A DNA stretch of 64,000 nt from positions 290,389-354,388 of the forward strand of contig JAAOMT010000678.1 of the NCBI GenBank assembly GCA_016748015.1. The letters run 5' to 3'. A program made the translations under genes and the position numbers. Shown here one piece after another: positions 51,810 to 63,159 of the stretch; position 1 is the first letter of the stretch; each line of letters starts with the position of its first letter. This DNA is from Geosiphon pyriformis (taxonomy: Eukaryota > Glomeromycota > Glomeromycetes > Archaeosporales > Geosiphonaceae). The notes under the pieces are model-generated. The model searched no databases, was not told where the DNA came from, and saw nothing but the letters and a program-made list of their open reading frames with translations.

Positions 51810-52615
51810 ACCACTCAGATTAGTACAAAAGAATGAAAAAGAAACAATTTTATATAACATGTACACAGATCTGACTTCAGCACACTTGGGAAAAGATGGA
51901 ACAATTCAAAGAACTCTTGAACATTATTTTTGGCCTCAAATGCAAAAAGACATTCAATAATATGTAAAATCTTGTGATAGTTGTCAAAGAAAAAAAGAAA
52001 CTCGCTCCACAGAACCTTTAAATCCAATCAAAGTTGGACAACTTTTTAACAGAGTTGGAATTGATTTAGTCGGGCCATTACTTATCACAATTCAAGAAAA
52101 TTGCTATATTGCAGTAGCAGTAGATTATCTTATCAAATGGTCTGAAGCTAGCGCCATCCAAAGAGCAGATGCAAAATCAGTAGCAAATTTCATCTATGAA
52201 GACATTATTTGTAGACATGGATGTCCAATTGAACTTTTATCTGATCAAGGAACACATTTTGTGAACAGTTCAATGTCAAAAGACTTCTATCATCACCTTA
52301 TTACCCTCAAACAAATGGACTTGTAGAACGTTTCAACAAAACATTGTGTGAATCTTTAGCCAAAGTCTCAACAGATTTTGAGCAGGAATGGGATATTTTT
52401 ATTCCATTAGTGTTACTAGCATACAGAACACTAAAACAAGATACTATTAAAAGTTGTACATGGAGATAGATTGAAACACTATTATTCCAGAAACAATTCT
52501 GAACCATTAATTCCACAAATTGGTACACATTCCCCTTTAATTAATCCTGAAGATATTTCCCAAAATTTAGAACCAATAATTATAATAGAACAACAACCAA
52601 ACTTGAACACTTAAA
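51810..52615 (+). pseudogene. Integrase of element C, with internal deletion
   Basis: The zinc-binding HHCC motif is visible (AHLGKDGTIQRTLEHYFW ... CDSCQRKK). The catalytic Asp residues are in GIDLVGPL and LLSDQGTHF, and the Glu in GLVERFNKTLCESLAK in a shifted frame. Near 52440 the sequence jumps from LAYRTLKQDTI to a block equivalent to AAHGD.LKLYY of element A, so about 400 bases of the C-terminal domain are missing. This copy could not integrate without help. Confidence 0.88.
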
Positions 52616-52743
52616 TTTTACAATAATTTTTTAATAAAAACACAAAAACAAAAATAGTAAATAATTACAAAAAAAAAAATATAAACCCCATACCCAAAAA
52701 TAATTTTCTTTATTTTCTCTTTTTATAAGTAGTCAATTTTACC

Positions 52744-53397
52744 ATGATTATTCCCCGAAATATTCAACAAATATCTCAAAAGTTAATGTTAGCCTTGAAA
52801 ACACTTCCTGACTTATTCATAACAATTAATAGAAGTCAAATTAATTACATTCAGAAAGAAACCACAGCCCCAGTAGTAAATCATCCACAGAAATATCAAC
52901 CCTATAAAAGAAAAACAAGAAGTTACTTTGAAAATAGATTACCAAGACTTTTGAAGCAAGCACTGAAAGAAAATTTTTTAATTGCCCCTATTGATATTTC
53001 ACTGAATGCTACAATGCAACAAAAACTTTTACTACTTTTCAATGAACAGAACAATGAACACACTCTTATCTATAAATACTTTCATATTAGAAAGACACTT
53101 TATGAACGAAAACTGGAATTTGAAGCAACAAATCTCACTCCTGAAGCTATACAAAAACAAATTCACAATGAATTTAAAACAGCAGCTGGACCAACAAACA
53201 CTCGCTACAAACTTAGACCAGCTTTTAGACTTTATGATTTGTTTAATACTTGTGAAAATGTTCTACAAAATCTAATACTGCAATCAATGAAAGTCCAATA
53301 CATTGGCAAACTCACAGAACTGAAATTTCAACAATTTTCAGACCAGATTACTTCAATTATTTTGGATCACTATCTCAATATCACAGATAGTGTTTAG
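52744..53397 (+). CDS. ORF3 of element C: intact 217-aa protein of unknown function
   Basis: Only uninterrupted ORF3 in the window. It starts MIIPRNIQQISQKLMLAL and ends near the purine tract, in its own frame after integrase. Features are a basic, Pro/Tyr-rich part (PQKYQPYKRKTRSYFENR), then helical, Lys/Leu-rich sequence (KTLYERKLEFEATNL) and a C-terminal YDLFNTCENVLQNLIL block. That block aligns with the TIYWLHIRFQDRPEILLNSV region of B and D. No signal peptide, membrane span, zinc motif or known enzyme motif is seen. Open reading after so much decay of gag and pol may mean chance, youth or selection. Its role is unknown. Confidence 0.7.
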   Translation: MIIPRNIQQISQKLMLALKTLPDLFITINRSQINYIQKETTAPVVNHPQKYQPYKRKTRSYFENRLPRLLKQALKENFLIAPIDISLNATMQQKLLLLFNEQNNEHTLIYKYFHIRKTLYERKLEFEATNLTPEAIQKQIHNEFKTAAGPTNTRYKLRPAFRLYDLFNTCENVLQNLILQSMKVQYIGKLTELKFQQFSDQITSIILDHYLNITDSV

Positions 53398-53419
53398 ACT
53401 TTGACAGAGCTCAGTCTTA

Positions 53420-53431
53420 AGGAGAAGATTA
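53420..53431 (+). promoter_or_regulatory. Polypurine tract of element C
   Basis: AGGAGAAGATTA directly precedes the 3' LTR start TATTACC at 53432. It is the expected primer for plus-strand DNA synthesis. A and D have AAAAGAAGAG and AAAAAGAGAG in the same place. Confidence 0.7.
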
Positions 53432-54444
53432 TATTACCAGTAGAATTTTAGCTATCAATTAGCATGAAATTATCCTTATAATTTCTATAAATTAATTAGT
53501 ATATTAATATCATTTCAAATTATCACTTATTATTTAATCAATTATCACATATCACAATTCAATTAAATAATCCAATTAGTATGACAGAAAGTAGGATGAT
53601 CAAATTACACAATACCCTGAACTTTGTAACATTCTAAAATTCGCCGAAATTTACAGAAATTCGCTGAAATTTATAAAAAATTTGTCGAAATTTATAGAAA
53701 TTCGTCGAAATTATGAATAGTTCACCCAAATTAATCAATAGTTCAGCAAAATAACTTGTAGTTTATCAAAATGTATCTTTAGTTTGCCAAAATTTGAGCA
53801 AAAAGAAAAAGTGCAAGTCTATAGACTAGTACTACAACAAGTTGTATAAAAGAAGAGCTTTTCTCTTCAAAAAAATGTATCTTACTTTAGATTTATCACT
53901 TAGAACCATTCCTATACACAAAAAAAAGAAATAAATATCAAATAATTCAAAAAACCAAATTCTTTAATTATTGCACTTGGAAAATTCCCAAAACCCAATT
54001 AACATTTTGAAATTGATTAGCTACCAATTTCAGTAAACTGTTAGTGACTTCAGGCCTAGATAGAAAACGTTTTTCTTAACAGAATTCAATTTTTTTTACA
54101 TTTTTTTTACATTTTTTTTATTTTCTTATTATAATCATTAGGGTAGCCTACAGACAAAATTCCTGTAGAAGAGTTGACTTTTACAGCAAAGTAACTACAC
54201 ATTTTTAGTGAGCTTCCAGACAAGCAATTTCTGGGAAAGAGTTGATGTTTACTACAACATAACTACATAAAGTAACTGGCAAGGAATTGGCCATTCTACT
54301 TATAAGCCCAGCAGTTCAAATTATAGGAGATAATTGAAAGATAAATTCAGTTACTGGAAGTTCAACTACTTCTAGAAAACGTGAATTTGCAACCAACAGA
54401 CATCTACAACATTCAAAAAAAGAGACCAAAAACCTCTGATAACA
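53432..54444 (+). repeat. 3' LTR of element C
   Basis: It is the second copy of the terminal repeat, ending GATAACA. It is about 20 bases longer than the 5' copy because of one extra TTTATAGAAATTCGTCGAAA-like unit near 53670-53700. Few other differences suggest a fairly recent insertion relative to neighbouring elements. Confidence 0.92.
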
Positions 54445-54480
54445 TTGTTAAATGAAAAAAAAAATTAAAACCAGATTAAT
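54445..54480 (+). mobile_element. Remaining 3' end of the LINE split by element C
   Basis: TTGTTAAATG followed by an A-run continues the LINE tail interrupted at 44958. The terminal LINE signature ACTCATTGTTAA is restored if element C and one target duplication are removed. Confidence 0.8.
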
Positions 54481-54624
54481 AATTATAAAATCTTTAAATA
54501 TAATTAATTTAAATATTAATAATAATATAATAATTTTTTTTTCAAAGTTAATAAAAATATAAAAGTTAAAAATTATATATTTAAATATTAATTTATTAGC
54601 AATTAATAATAAATTTTTATTTTA
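54481..54624. other. AT-rich spacer between two convergent LINE tails
   Basis: Almost only A and T. No gene or signal seen. Confidence 0.6.
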
Positions 54625-56423
54625 TTTTATCAAGAATTAACAAATAAGGCCCAACTACTACCTAAAACTATAGAACAAAATTGTCTCTATATTAAGTATG
54701 ACTCATATGTTCTCTATACATGACTAGCCATTTAAGCCAATTAAGACAACACTAAGTACTAAAACTATTAACTACAGAAATATTCTATAAAAAACCAAAA
54801 CTAGGATTGAATAAATGAGAATATAAACCAAAGCAAACATGAATACCTAATCTGATACCAAAATCAAAAATTACACTATGGGACCAAATAAAAAATAAGC
54901 CAACCACAGACAGTATTTCAGATTCATTACATGGCAGAAGACTATGTTTCTTATAATATGACCTTAACTTGGTAGTTGGCAATTATATGGCAGACCTGTG
55001 ACCTTCGGTAAAATCTTAAACCAACTTAATAATAAAATCAGCACTATTGAAACCATCACTTATAAGCCACTTCACATTAACCACTCATGTCTTCAATACA
55101 AAGTCTTTAGCAAGTGCCATATACAGTCTATCTGAAAATCTAGCCTTATGCAAGGATTGGACCACCATATTGTTAACAGTTTCCACACCCAGCATCTCAA
55201 CTTATATATTAACAGTTGTCAGAATTAACTCCTCTCTAGCACCAGTATTGTGAGCACAAGAGAATATATAATCAGAATTTTTGACCAGTTTGTATTGAAT
55301 ACACATTATGCTAGGATAACTCAGATTGTATTAACACTTCTTTTTGGCCATAGGCAAATGGTAATGAAAAGCTTTTATGAAGTAGAAGTAAAATAAAGCA
55401 GAGACAAAGCTGGTAAAACCAGCACAAAATCTGCCATCAAGATATTATACATGAAATGTTCTGTTCATATTGAATGAGTTGTGTAGTATATCATTCACAG
55501 CACCAAATACACACTTGGAATTCCAACCAACAAAATTAACAGCATCAAAAAGATGCCTAACAAAATAATAAGCATTCCTGGACACAGGCCTGTCTTCGAC
55601 AGAGAGAAAGTGACAAGACATATTAATTGGCAATATAAGATCAAAATCTGTAACAGTATTAGCCAAAAAGTCAGCATGCTCATTGCCCATGATACCAGAG
55701 TGGCCCTTAATCTTATTCCAGCAAACCAACAAATTTTTAGATTTAATGATTTTATAAACATGTTTTTTCTCTATCCAACATCTATCACAAAAATCTAGAT
55801 ACATTCTGCTTTCAAATAACAAACACATATCTAATAATGCCTGACTATCCATGAACAAATTAACAGAGCTAAAAGCCGAAATGCATTCTAATACAAGAGT
55901 GATAACATGTATTTCCACCAAAGTTGAGGAAAGCAGGCTGTATATCTTAATACTAACACCAGCATCAATGTCTGGGAAGTATGCAGCAGCATCATTACAA
56001 GCACCCACAGTACCCAAGCCCTTAATTAAACCATCTGTATAAATGACCACACTATTAGAATCACACTTCAAAAGACAGTTACCAACTAACTCAAAATTGT
56101 CCAAACAACAGCTAGGAGCAAAATTAGGAGTAAGAGGGTGGCTATCAATCAAATTGTCATCCCCAATAAACTTGACTAAAAGACTAAACCAACTAAAAAC
56201 TGGTCCTCTGGGGTCCAACCTCTTCTATTTGTGGAAACCACTCCATGTAAAACATGTAACCTGATAATCCAAAAGTTGATGCACAAAAATGATACCAAAC
56301 TTTTTTAAAGCACTTACAACACCCAAATAGCACTCCAAACCTAACACATTAACAACAGTAATACCAACACCAACTCGAAAAATGTTTGGCAGATTGTTGT
56401 CCAATGAAAGTCTACATTATTAT
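54625..56423 (-). mobile_element. LINE 3' half on the minus strand (RNase H, C-terminal region, 3' UTR)
   Basis: The minus strand reads RNase H blocks SVVIYTDGLIKGLG, HVITLVLECI and KIKGHSGIMGNEHADFLAN in the open frame 56218-55445. C-terminal LINE sequence with short broken frames follows, then the 3' UTR with hairpin ATGGCTAGTCAT (54720-54731) and the terminal TTGGGCCTTATTTGTTAA. Its 5' side is cut at 56423 by an LTR fragment. It represents a LINE related to, but different from, the 38-45 kb copy. Confidence 0.88.
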
Positions 56424-56719
56424 TGGAGATTTTTGGTCTCTTTTCTTGAATATTATTAATGTTAATTTGCTGTAAATTCATGTTCTCAAGAAGTAGTTGA
56501 ACTTCCAGTAACTGAATTTATCTTCAAATTATCTTTTATAATTTGAATTATTGGGCTTATAAGTAGAATGGCCAATTTTGTGCCAGTTATTTTGTATAGT
56601 TACATTGTAGTAAATGTTAACTTTTTTCCAGAAATTGCTCATTTAGAAGCTTATTAAAAATGTGTAGTTACTTTGTTGTGAAAGTCAACTTTTCTACAGG
56701 AATCTCATCTATAGACTAC
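56424..56719 (-). repeat. Fragment of a C-type LTR (R/U5 part) on the minus strand
   Basis: The minus-strand sequence from ATTCCTGTAGAAAAGTTGAC to GAGACCAAAAATCTCCAATAATA matches the last 300 bases of the element C LTR. Upstream it is cut by the LTR of element D. Downstream it touches the LINE. So a C-type element or solo LTR had entered the LINE before D arrived. Confidence 0.8.
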
Positions 56720-57532
56720 TGTTACAGGTGATTATTTGGGATCTCAAAGCAAATAACAAACCCATAATTTGGTGCTCAATTGATATAATTATTTTGGTTT
56801 CTGAAGGTTTTTATAATTTAAAGATTTTGGTTGAGTCCTTTATATAATGGACAAAGATTCAATAGCCTCTTGGAATTGCAATTCTGTCAAATTTCTTTCT
56901 TAGTGTGATGGCTGGTAATTCTCCTAGTAAGCAATCCTCAAATTTATGAGTGTTTTATCTTTGTTTCACAGGTTTTTTACCAGTTTCTATAATGTCTGTA
57001 TTTCAATACTTAATTCTTTAATTAATTAGTAAATAACAACAACAGAAAAAAAATAAAAATAAAAGAAATAAAAAATAAAAAATAAGCCAAGACAATAATA
57101 ATTAGTATCTTACCAATAGTCATAATCAAAATCTATTGTTTCAGTGTGGTTTTTAAGTATTCGAGATTATCAACATGAAATGTTAATAGTGGAAAGTGGA
57201 TTAAAATATCAAATAATTATTTATTAATATTTGTGAATTAGAAGGTCACTTAGATTAAATCTAAACTGAGAGGTCTGTCTTTTTTACTTCTAATGCTACT
57301 GCTATATATATATAATTGAAATTCCTTAATTTCTTAATTTTTTATACTAGGAATTCTGGAATTCCTGAAATTCTGCAATTTCTTTTAAGAGGAATTCTGG
57401 AATTCTGGAATTCTGAAATTCTTGGAATTCTGCAATTCTTCTGAAAAAAATCCTGGAATTCCACATTTACTACGGTTACTTCTGATTGGCTAATTTATAT
57501 ACTAATATACTTCCTATATTTTATGAGTAACA
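56720..57532 (-). repeat. 3' LTR of element D
   Basis: It begins TGTTACTCAT after the purine tract AAAAAGAGAG and ends CCTGTAACA. It matches the A and B LTRs from the TATA region onward (CACTTCATGTTGATAA-like block, GAGCACCAAATTATGGG end). Its U3 repeat array is unrelated in sequence: GGAATTCTGGAATTC units at about 57320-57462. A TATATATATATA stretch lies at about 57302-57314. Confidence 0.85.
57320..57462 (-). repeat. GGAATTC-type palindromic repeat array in U3 of element D
   Basis: Many GAATTC cores, often as GGAATTCTGGAATTC or CAGAATTCC, packed in about 140 bases immediately upstream (minus-strand sense) of the TATA-like run. It occupies the place held by ATTGCTTAGCAAT palindromes in A and B. 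Confidence 0.8.
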
Positions 57533-57571
57533 TTATTCTCTCTTTTTAATATTAAGCTCTGTTGAGATCTT

Positions 57572-58174
57572 CTATTCTAATTCTCCATTTTTGAGTATTT
57601 TTTGAACTTCTTTTTTGAGAATTACTTGTACTATCTTGTCTTGTAATTCTTCAAATTGAGCATTGGTTATTTTTTCCATTTGGTTAATGGTAATGGAGTT
57701 CATAACTGAATTGAGTAAGATTTCTGGTCGATCTTGAAATCTGATGTGTAGCCAATAAATAGCTCTTGCTTGTGTGATCAAATTGTTCTTCCTCACAAAT
57801 TGTTTCAGTTGTTATAGTATTGTTGTATCAAATAATTGTTTCATTTTATCTATGTATAAGCCCTAAATGTTCAAATATTGTCCCAAATAAAAGTAACAAA
57901 AGTTTCTTGGAAATTGTTGTATCTACCAATTCCAAGTTTCTATAGTCAACTCTTAATATTGGATGACTTTTGGTTGTTTTTCTATTGCCAATTTTACTTT
58001 TGTAATTATTTTGTTAACAGTGTTTTCTGTTTTTCTCCATATTTTATCTTGTGGTCTTTTTTTGGTGTTTGTGTATCTGATAGTTTGTTGGTTGATTGTA
58101 ATTTCTACTTCTTGTTGTTGGATCAGTTGAAAGAGTTGTTGTGTTAGTGAGTAAATACTGTTAGTAATCTCCAT
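57572..58174 (-). pseudogene. ORF3 of element D, interrupted
   Basis: It starts MEITNSIYSLTQQLFQLIQQ at 58174 and reaches its stop at 57572. The first 73 and last 74 residues are open (QARAIYWLHIRFQDRPEILL), but the middle is broken. Length from start to stop (about 200 codons) fits the intact 217-aa ORF3 of C. It is clearly homologous to A and B and more distantly to C. No known domain. Confidence 0.7.
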
Positions 58175-58249
58175 TTTCTGCTGTCTTTTGTCATGTATAC
58201 TGTGTTTTTATATACTCTTTGGTTGTTTAATTTTATATGTTTGGTTCAA

Positions 58250-59400
58250 TGATTATAATTGGTTCTAGATCTTATGGAATTTCATCTGGTTTAATTAATA
58301 TTTTCTGTACTCTTAATTGTAGAATATTACTGGTAGATAATGGTGCTATATGGTGATATTGTTTCAGTCGATTATCATGTGCTGCTTTGGTTAAGATTTT
58401 GTTGTTTAACCTTAATTTATAAGCTCTATTTTTAAGAATTTCTTCTATGTGAAATAGTCCATCCCATTTGGGGTCAAATTTTCTACTTTATTGTTTTTCT
58501 GCTTTAGTATGATGTACTTTGTTTCCAATTTTGAATTCAACTGGTTTCTCTGGTAGTTGGTTATTATGTCTTTTTTTTTGTTTTTTTTGTGACTTCTGAA
58601 TGTTATCAGCTGCTTTTTACCATGTGTTTTCTAATGTCTCTATTAAGTTATATGTTCTTCTTAACAATGTTCTTTGAAAATTTTCTTCTGTTATTGGTTT
58701 TGTTTAATATGTCTTGACTTCTATCTCAACTGGTAATGTTGTTGTTCTATTATATACTAATTCAAATAGTGTTGCTTGTGTAGTGTTTTGCTTCATTGTC
58801 TGATAAGCAAATAATACTGATGGTATAATCAAGTCTCATTCATTCTGGTTTTTTTGGCTAATTTTGGCAATGGCTTTACACAATGTTCTGTTAAATCTTT
58901 CAACTAGCCCATTTGTTTGTAGATGGTATAGTGATAATAATGGTCTTTTTATTCCAAATTTTTGACTTAATTCTGCCAATGTTCTATTCACAAAGTAAGT
59001 TTCTTAATTTGATAGTAGTTTTTTTGGACATCTATGTCAACAGATCAAATCTTGATAAACAAATTCGGCAACAGATTCTGTATCTGCTTTTTGAATGGCT
59101 TTTGCTTCTGGCCATTTTGTGAGATAATCCATGGTTACTGCAATATATTTGTTGCCTCTGCTGGTAATTGTTAATGGTCTGACTAAGTCAATTCTGATAC
59201 AATTGAATAGTTGTCTTACTTTGATTGGTCTTAATGGCTTATTGGGTTTTGTTCCATCTTTTTTTTGACAAACATCACAATTTTGAACATATTGAATAAT
59301 GTCTGAATACATTGATGGCCAATAGTATCTTTTTCTAGTTTTTTCTATGGTTGCTTCTTTGTGAAAATGTCTTGTTGTTGGGTCTGAGTGCATGTTAAAT
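58250..59400 (-). pseudogene. Integrase of element D
   Basis: The open frame 59393-59037 has the zinc-binding region (HKEATIEKTRKRYYWPSMY, CDVCQKKDG) and the first catalytic Asp in RIDLVRPL, followed by VTMDYLTKWPEAKAI. Later blocks include FNRTLCKAIAKI near 58870 and a C-terminal AAHDNRLKQYH-like end near 58370. The full C-terminal domain missing in C is present here. Confidence 0.88.
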
Positions 59401-59539
59401 AATATTGTCTCTTTCTCTGGTTCTGTAATTACTCTGGTTGGTTGACCTGGATTCTTTCTGTTTTTCTAGTAAAGTATATTCTGGTGATTGATAAAATATT
59501 TTGATTGTTGTTTTGTTCTTTTTGAGATAATTTCTCCTT

Positions 59540-60840
59540 GAACAATTGAGTATTTATATAATATTGAAGTTGTTAGTATTTTTGTATATTCATGTTTTGT
59601 TATATTTTTGGGTTGAAATGTTTTTAAATTTGTTTTATTTGTGACAATCCATTGGCATTTCCATTGTTTTTTCCCTTTTTATAATGTACCATATAATTGA
59701 ATGATGAAAGTTCTATTTTTTATCTGGTATGGCAATTATCTCCGAATTTTTGTTTCTGGATTGAAGTCAATTTTTTGTAATCAGTGTACACATCAAACTT
59801 TTGACTTAAGTATTCTTTCTATTTGATAACAGCCTAATAGATAGTTAAGTGTTCCAATGCTGAAGTTCTATAGTTTTTTTCAGCTGGACTTAAGCTTCTA
59901 CTAACATAAGCTACTAGATGTTCTTATCTGTCCAGTTCTTTCTGAGATAATACTGCTTTCAATGCTTGACCAAATGCATCAGTTGTGATTATGAATGGCT
60001 TGCTATGATCCAGATAGATTAGTACTGGAGCTTAAATAAGCTTTCTTCTTAATGTATCAAAAGCTTCTTGCTGAATTTCTGTCCATTCATATTTAGTGTT
60101 TTTTGTTTGGAGTTGGTGTAATGGTTGAGCTATTTTGGAAAAGTTCTTGATAAAGTGGCAGTAGTATCCAGCAAATCCCAAGAATGCTCTCAATTCTGTG
60201 AAATTATTTGGTACTGGAAAGTTTTTGACAATCTCAATCTTGTTTGGATCTGTTTGATTCCATCTTTGCTTACCATATGTCCCAAAAACTTTAACTTTGT
60301 TTTGCTAAAAAAACACTTGGTCACATTTAATTTCAATTTTACTCTTTTCAACCTTTCAAACACTTGTTGGAGATAATATAGATGGTCATCAAATGTCTTA
60401 AAGAACACATTGGTGTTATCTAAGTAAACAACTACTGATTTCCACAGTAATCCAGTATAGACAATTTCCATAAGCTGTTGGAATGTTGCTGGAGCATTCA
60501 TTAAGCTGAATGGCATCACTTCAAATTTGAAATTTTTTTTTTATATTGTGAAAGCTGTTTTTTTTTGTCTTTTGGTTTTATGGCTACTTGCCAATAACCA
60601 CTGTCTAAGTTTAATGTTAAAAACCATTTCTTTTCTCCAAAAGCATCAAACAATTTTTGGATCTTTGGAGTTGGATAGCTATCTCCTTTGGTTACTCCAT
60701 TCAGTTTCTGATAATTCACACAAAAACAGATCTTTCTATTCTTCTTCTGAACTAGTACTACTGGTAATGACTATAGACTTATTGATAACTGAATTAGTCT
60801 GTTGTTAAGCATCTAATTGATTTCTTGATGAATGATCTCA
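59540..60840 (-). pseudogene. RT and RNase H of element D
   Basis: RT blocks are MNYQKLNGVTKGDSYPTPKI, FLTLNLDSGYWQVAIKPKD, MMPFSLMNAPATFQQLMEIV, VVYLDNTNVFF (active-site Asn, AAC at 60415-60417) and KLNVTKCFFSKTKLKFLGHM. RNase H follows as decayed blocks to about 59540. An A-run and frameshift separate the frames 60719-60516 and 60519-60190. Confidence 0.9.
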
Positions 60841-61337
60841 TGGCTAGCTGGTAGTATTCTGTATGCTCTCTGCTTAATTGACATAACATTTTTAGTCTTG
60901 GATGATGTTAGTTCTGCCAAATTTGTTTTTGCTGGCAAAGATGTTATTGAAATTGTTGAGTAACATTTTGAGCTGCATATGTTGTAATGGATTTAAGTTT
61001 CCTATGTTTATTTGTTTCAGTTGTTCTGGTTGGAGCAAATAATATTCATTTTGTCCATATATTGTTTGTAATATAATATCCACATATTCGCAAAGTTATG
61101 GAAAGTCTGGAATGATGTTTGGCAATTGGTTTTCAATTTTGGTGGTTAAGTATTCAATAGTTGTTCTTTTTGGTATTCTAATAATATCTCCTGTGTTGTT
61201 GTAGATGGGAATTTTTATGTGACTGTGGTTCTTGGTTGGTATGTGTAAATTGACTAATCTAATCTCTCCTGATTCACAAAATGTTGCTTCTGTCTCAAAA
61301 ATTTGAACTTGATCTTTTATTTTTTTTTCTATAACTA

Positions 61338-61850
61338 TTATGTACTGGTCATATGGTAGAATAGAAATTGGTTGATGGGTGGAGATAATTTCTTGTCAAT
61401 AATTTTTTTTTCTGCTATATTGACTGGTACATCTATTCTACCCATTGATCCGAATTCTTGTATCCTTCTTGCTGTTATTTCTAATTTTTTTCTGTTTCCT
61501 ACTGATACAAACTGAGTTATTTTCACTAGAAGTAATAATATTGCCTGTGTTATCTTTTTGTTTAGATCTATGATATATGCCTTTTCTGAATTATTTTGTA
61601 GCATAGCAATAATATTTCCTATGTATTCTGTGTTAATTATTCCTCTCTTGATGTTGATTCTCTTTTTGGCCAAGCTACTCCTAGATGCTAACTGAACCAT
61701 TGTTGTTGCTAGAATTTCCAGTACTATTTTAAGATCAATGCAGGTGTGCAAATGGGGTTCCAATTTGATGAGATTTTTTCTCAGATATCTTAGATTAAAT
61801 CTTGCATCAGTATTATGTACATGTTTTGGCATAATATCTTCATTATTATT
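61338..61850 (-). pseudogene. dUTPase-like domain of element D
   Basis: The open frame 61832-61338 covers all motifs: motif 1 DARFNLRYLRKN (decayed), motif 2 ASRSSLAKKR, motif 3 GIINTEYIGN (Asn again, AAC at 61634-61632), motif 4 KKITQAIL and motif 5 IQEFGSMGRID. It then continues to DVPVNI like the other copies. It is followed by about 100 residues leading to RT. Confidence 0.8.
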
Positions 61851-62089
61851 ACTGAATCATTTTAGTTCTTGCTCCTTGGTGAGATTGAAGAGCATAATAT
61901 ATTGTTTGTGGTTTAAATTGAAGTTTGAATCTGAGTCTAGATCATTGCCATTTTTATTGCCATATGAAATGGAGCTGGAATCATTGTTTTTGTTATCATT
62001 GTTGTTGGAGTTTAAATTGGGATTAAAATTTGATTCCAATTCTGATGCACAGCTGCTAATTGGTTCTTCTTCCTCTGAGATTGTGTAGA

Positions 62090-62760
62090 TTATGTGGATT
62101 GGTGGATTGTAAATAAGGTCACACTTATTACAGTATTGAAAGTTACAGAAAATTAAGCAATATTGACATAATCAAGTATTTAACTGCTCTAAACACTGCT
62201 CTTATTTTTTCTTAGTGGGTGCTAATCATTGGTAATGTTTGTGGAATTTTTCCAGATTGTCTTTAATGTTACTAAAGATGTCGAAGATGAAGACATATTC
62301 AGGTTTGGGCAGTAAGAGTGAGTTATTTTTAATTTCTAATAACTTACTGGTAGTGGTGCTTTCTGCTTTCGCACTTGCCATTCTCTAGATTTCATGTTTG
62401 TCATGAGGATATCCTTCCAACTGTCACAACACTTTTTTTCAGATGTTGTCAATTGAAGTTCTTTTGCATACTCAGTTTTTTATCAGGATGGTATACTGGC
62501 ATGTCTTGTCACATGTTTCTCCTTGTCCAGAAATGTCATTTCACATTTCTTCATTGGAGAAAATAGTTCCACATGCGAAACAAAGTTTGTTATCCTATTT
62601 TCCTTATCTTTTTGGGCATCTAAACTGTTCTATGATATATAGGCGACAATAAAACTTTGTTGTTGTGGAGTATTCCTCGTCATCGCCACAGCATGTGCCC
62701 ATTGATGACAATTTCTTGCTGCAATCTATGCATACTAATTTTGGTTAGCAATAGTTAAAT
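62090..62760 (-). pseudogene. Cys-rich (probable zinc-binding) region of element D
   Basis: The minus strand reads VCIDCSKKLSSMGTCCGDD, then a KFYC block, LCFACGTIFSNEEM, TCDKTCQY, and near 62170-62100 LCQYCLIFCNFQYCNKCD. Positions of Cys pairs match C and A. An in-frame TGA (62174-62172) precedes the second cluster exactly as in A. Confidence 0.62.
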
Positions 62761-63159
62761 GGCAGTGGTAAAAAGTAAGCATATAGACTATAAGTGGTGG
62801 TTGGTATTGAACCTTCTTCCTCTTTTTTCCCTTTTCCCTTATTGTTATCTTCTTTCTACTCCCAAGTTGTTAGTTTGTTCTAATCATTGTCAGTTACTCA
62901 GGCTTGGTCAGCATTCCAGGTAGGTTCTTCCTTTCATTTTTTTTTTTTTTGTCATCCCAAGAGAGTATTAATAGTAGCTCATTGTAATCTTTGTCAGCCC
63001 AGAACACTTGATAGGCTTTCTAAATAGGTTTCTCCTTTTTTTCCTCAAATTCAATCAATAGTGCTGGCAGAGTGGTAGTCTTGAAGTGGCCACATATGGC
63101 TGGTACATGTGTGTATTGATTGTTTTGACTAAGCTGAAGCTTTTGGGTGTTCTAATTAA

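Larger units (their letters stand above)
44959..54444 (+). mobile_element. Ty3/gypsy LTR retrotransposon C, two LTRs, nearly complete
   Basis: Element with both LTRs, a primer-binding site, gag, pol (protease, Cys-rich region, dUTPase-like, RT, RNase H, integrase), an intact ORF3 and a purine tract. It is inserted in the 3' tail of a LINE, and the flanks share CATTGTT at both junctions (44956-44962 and 54443-54449), consistent with a target-site duplication overlapping the LTR ends. It is the best-preserved family member, but it has in-frame stops in gag and pol, frameshifts, and a deletion of about 400 bases in the integrase C-terminal part. It is therefore not autonomous. Confidence 0.95.
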
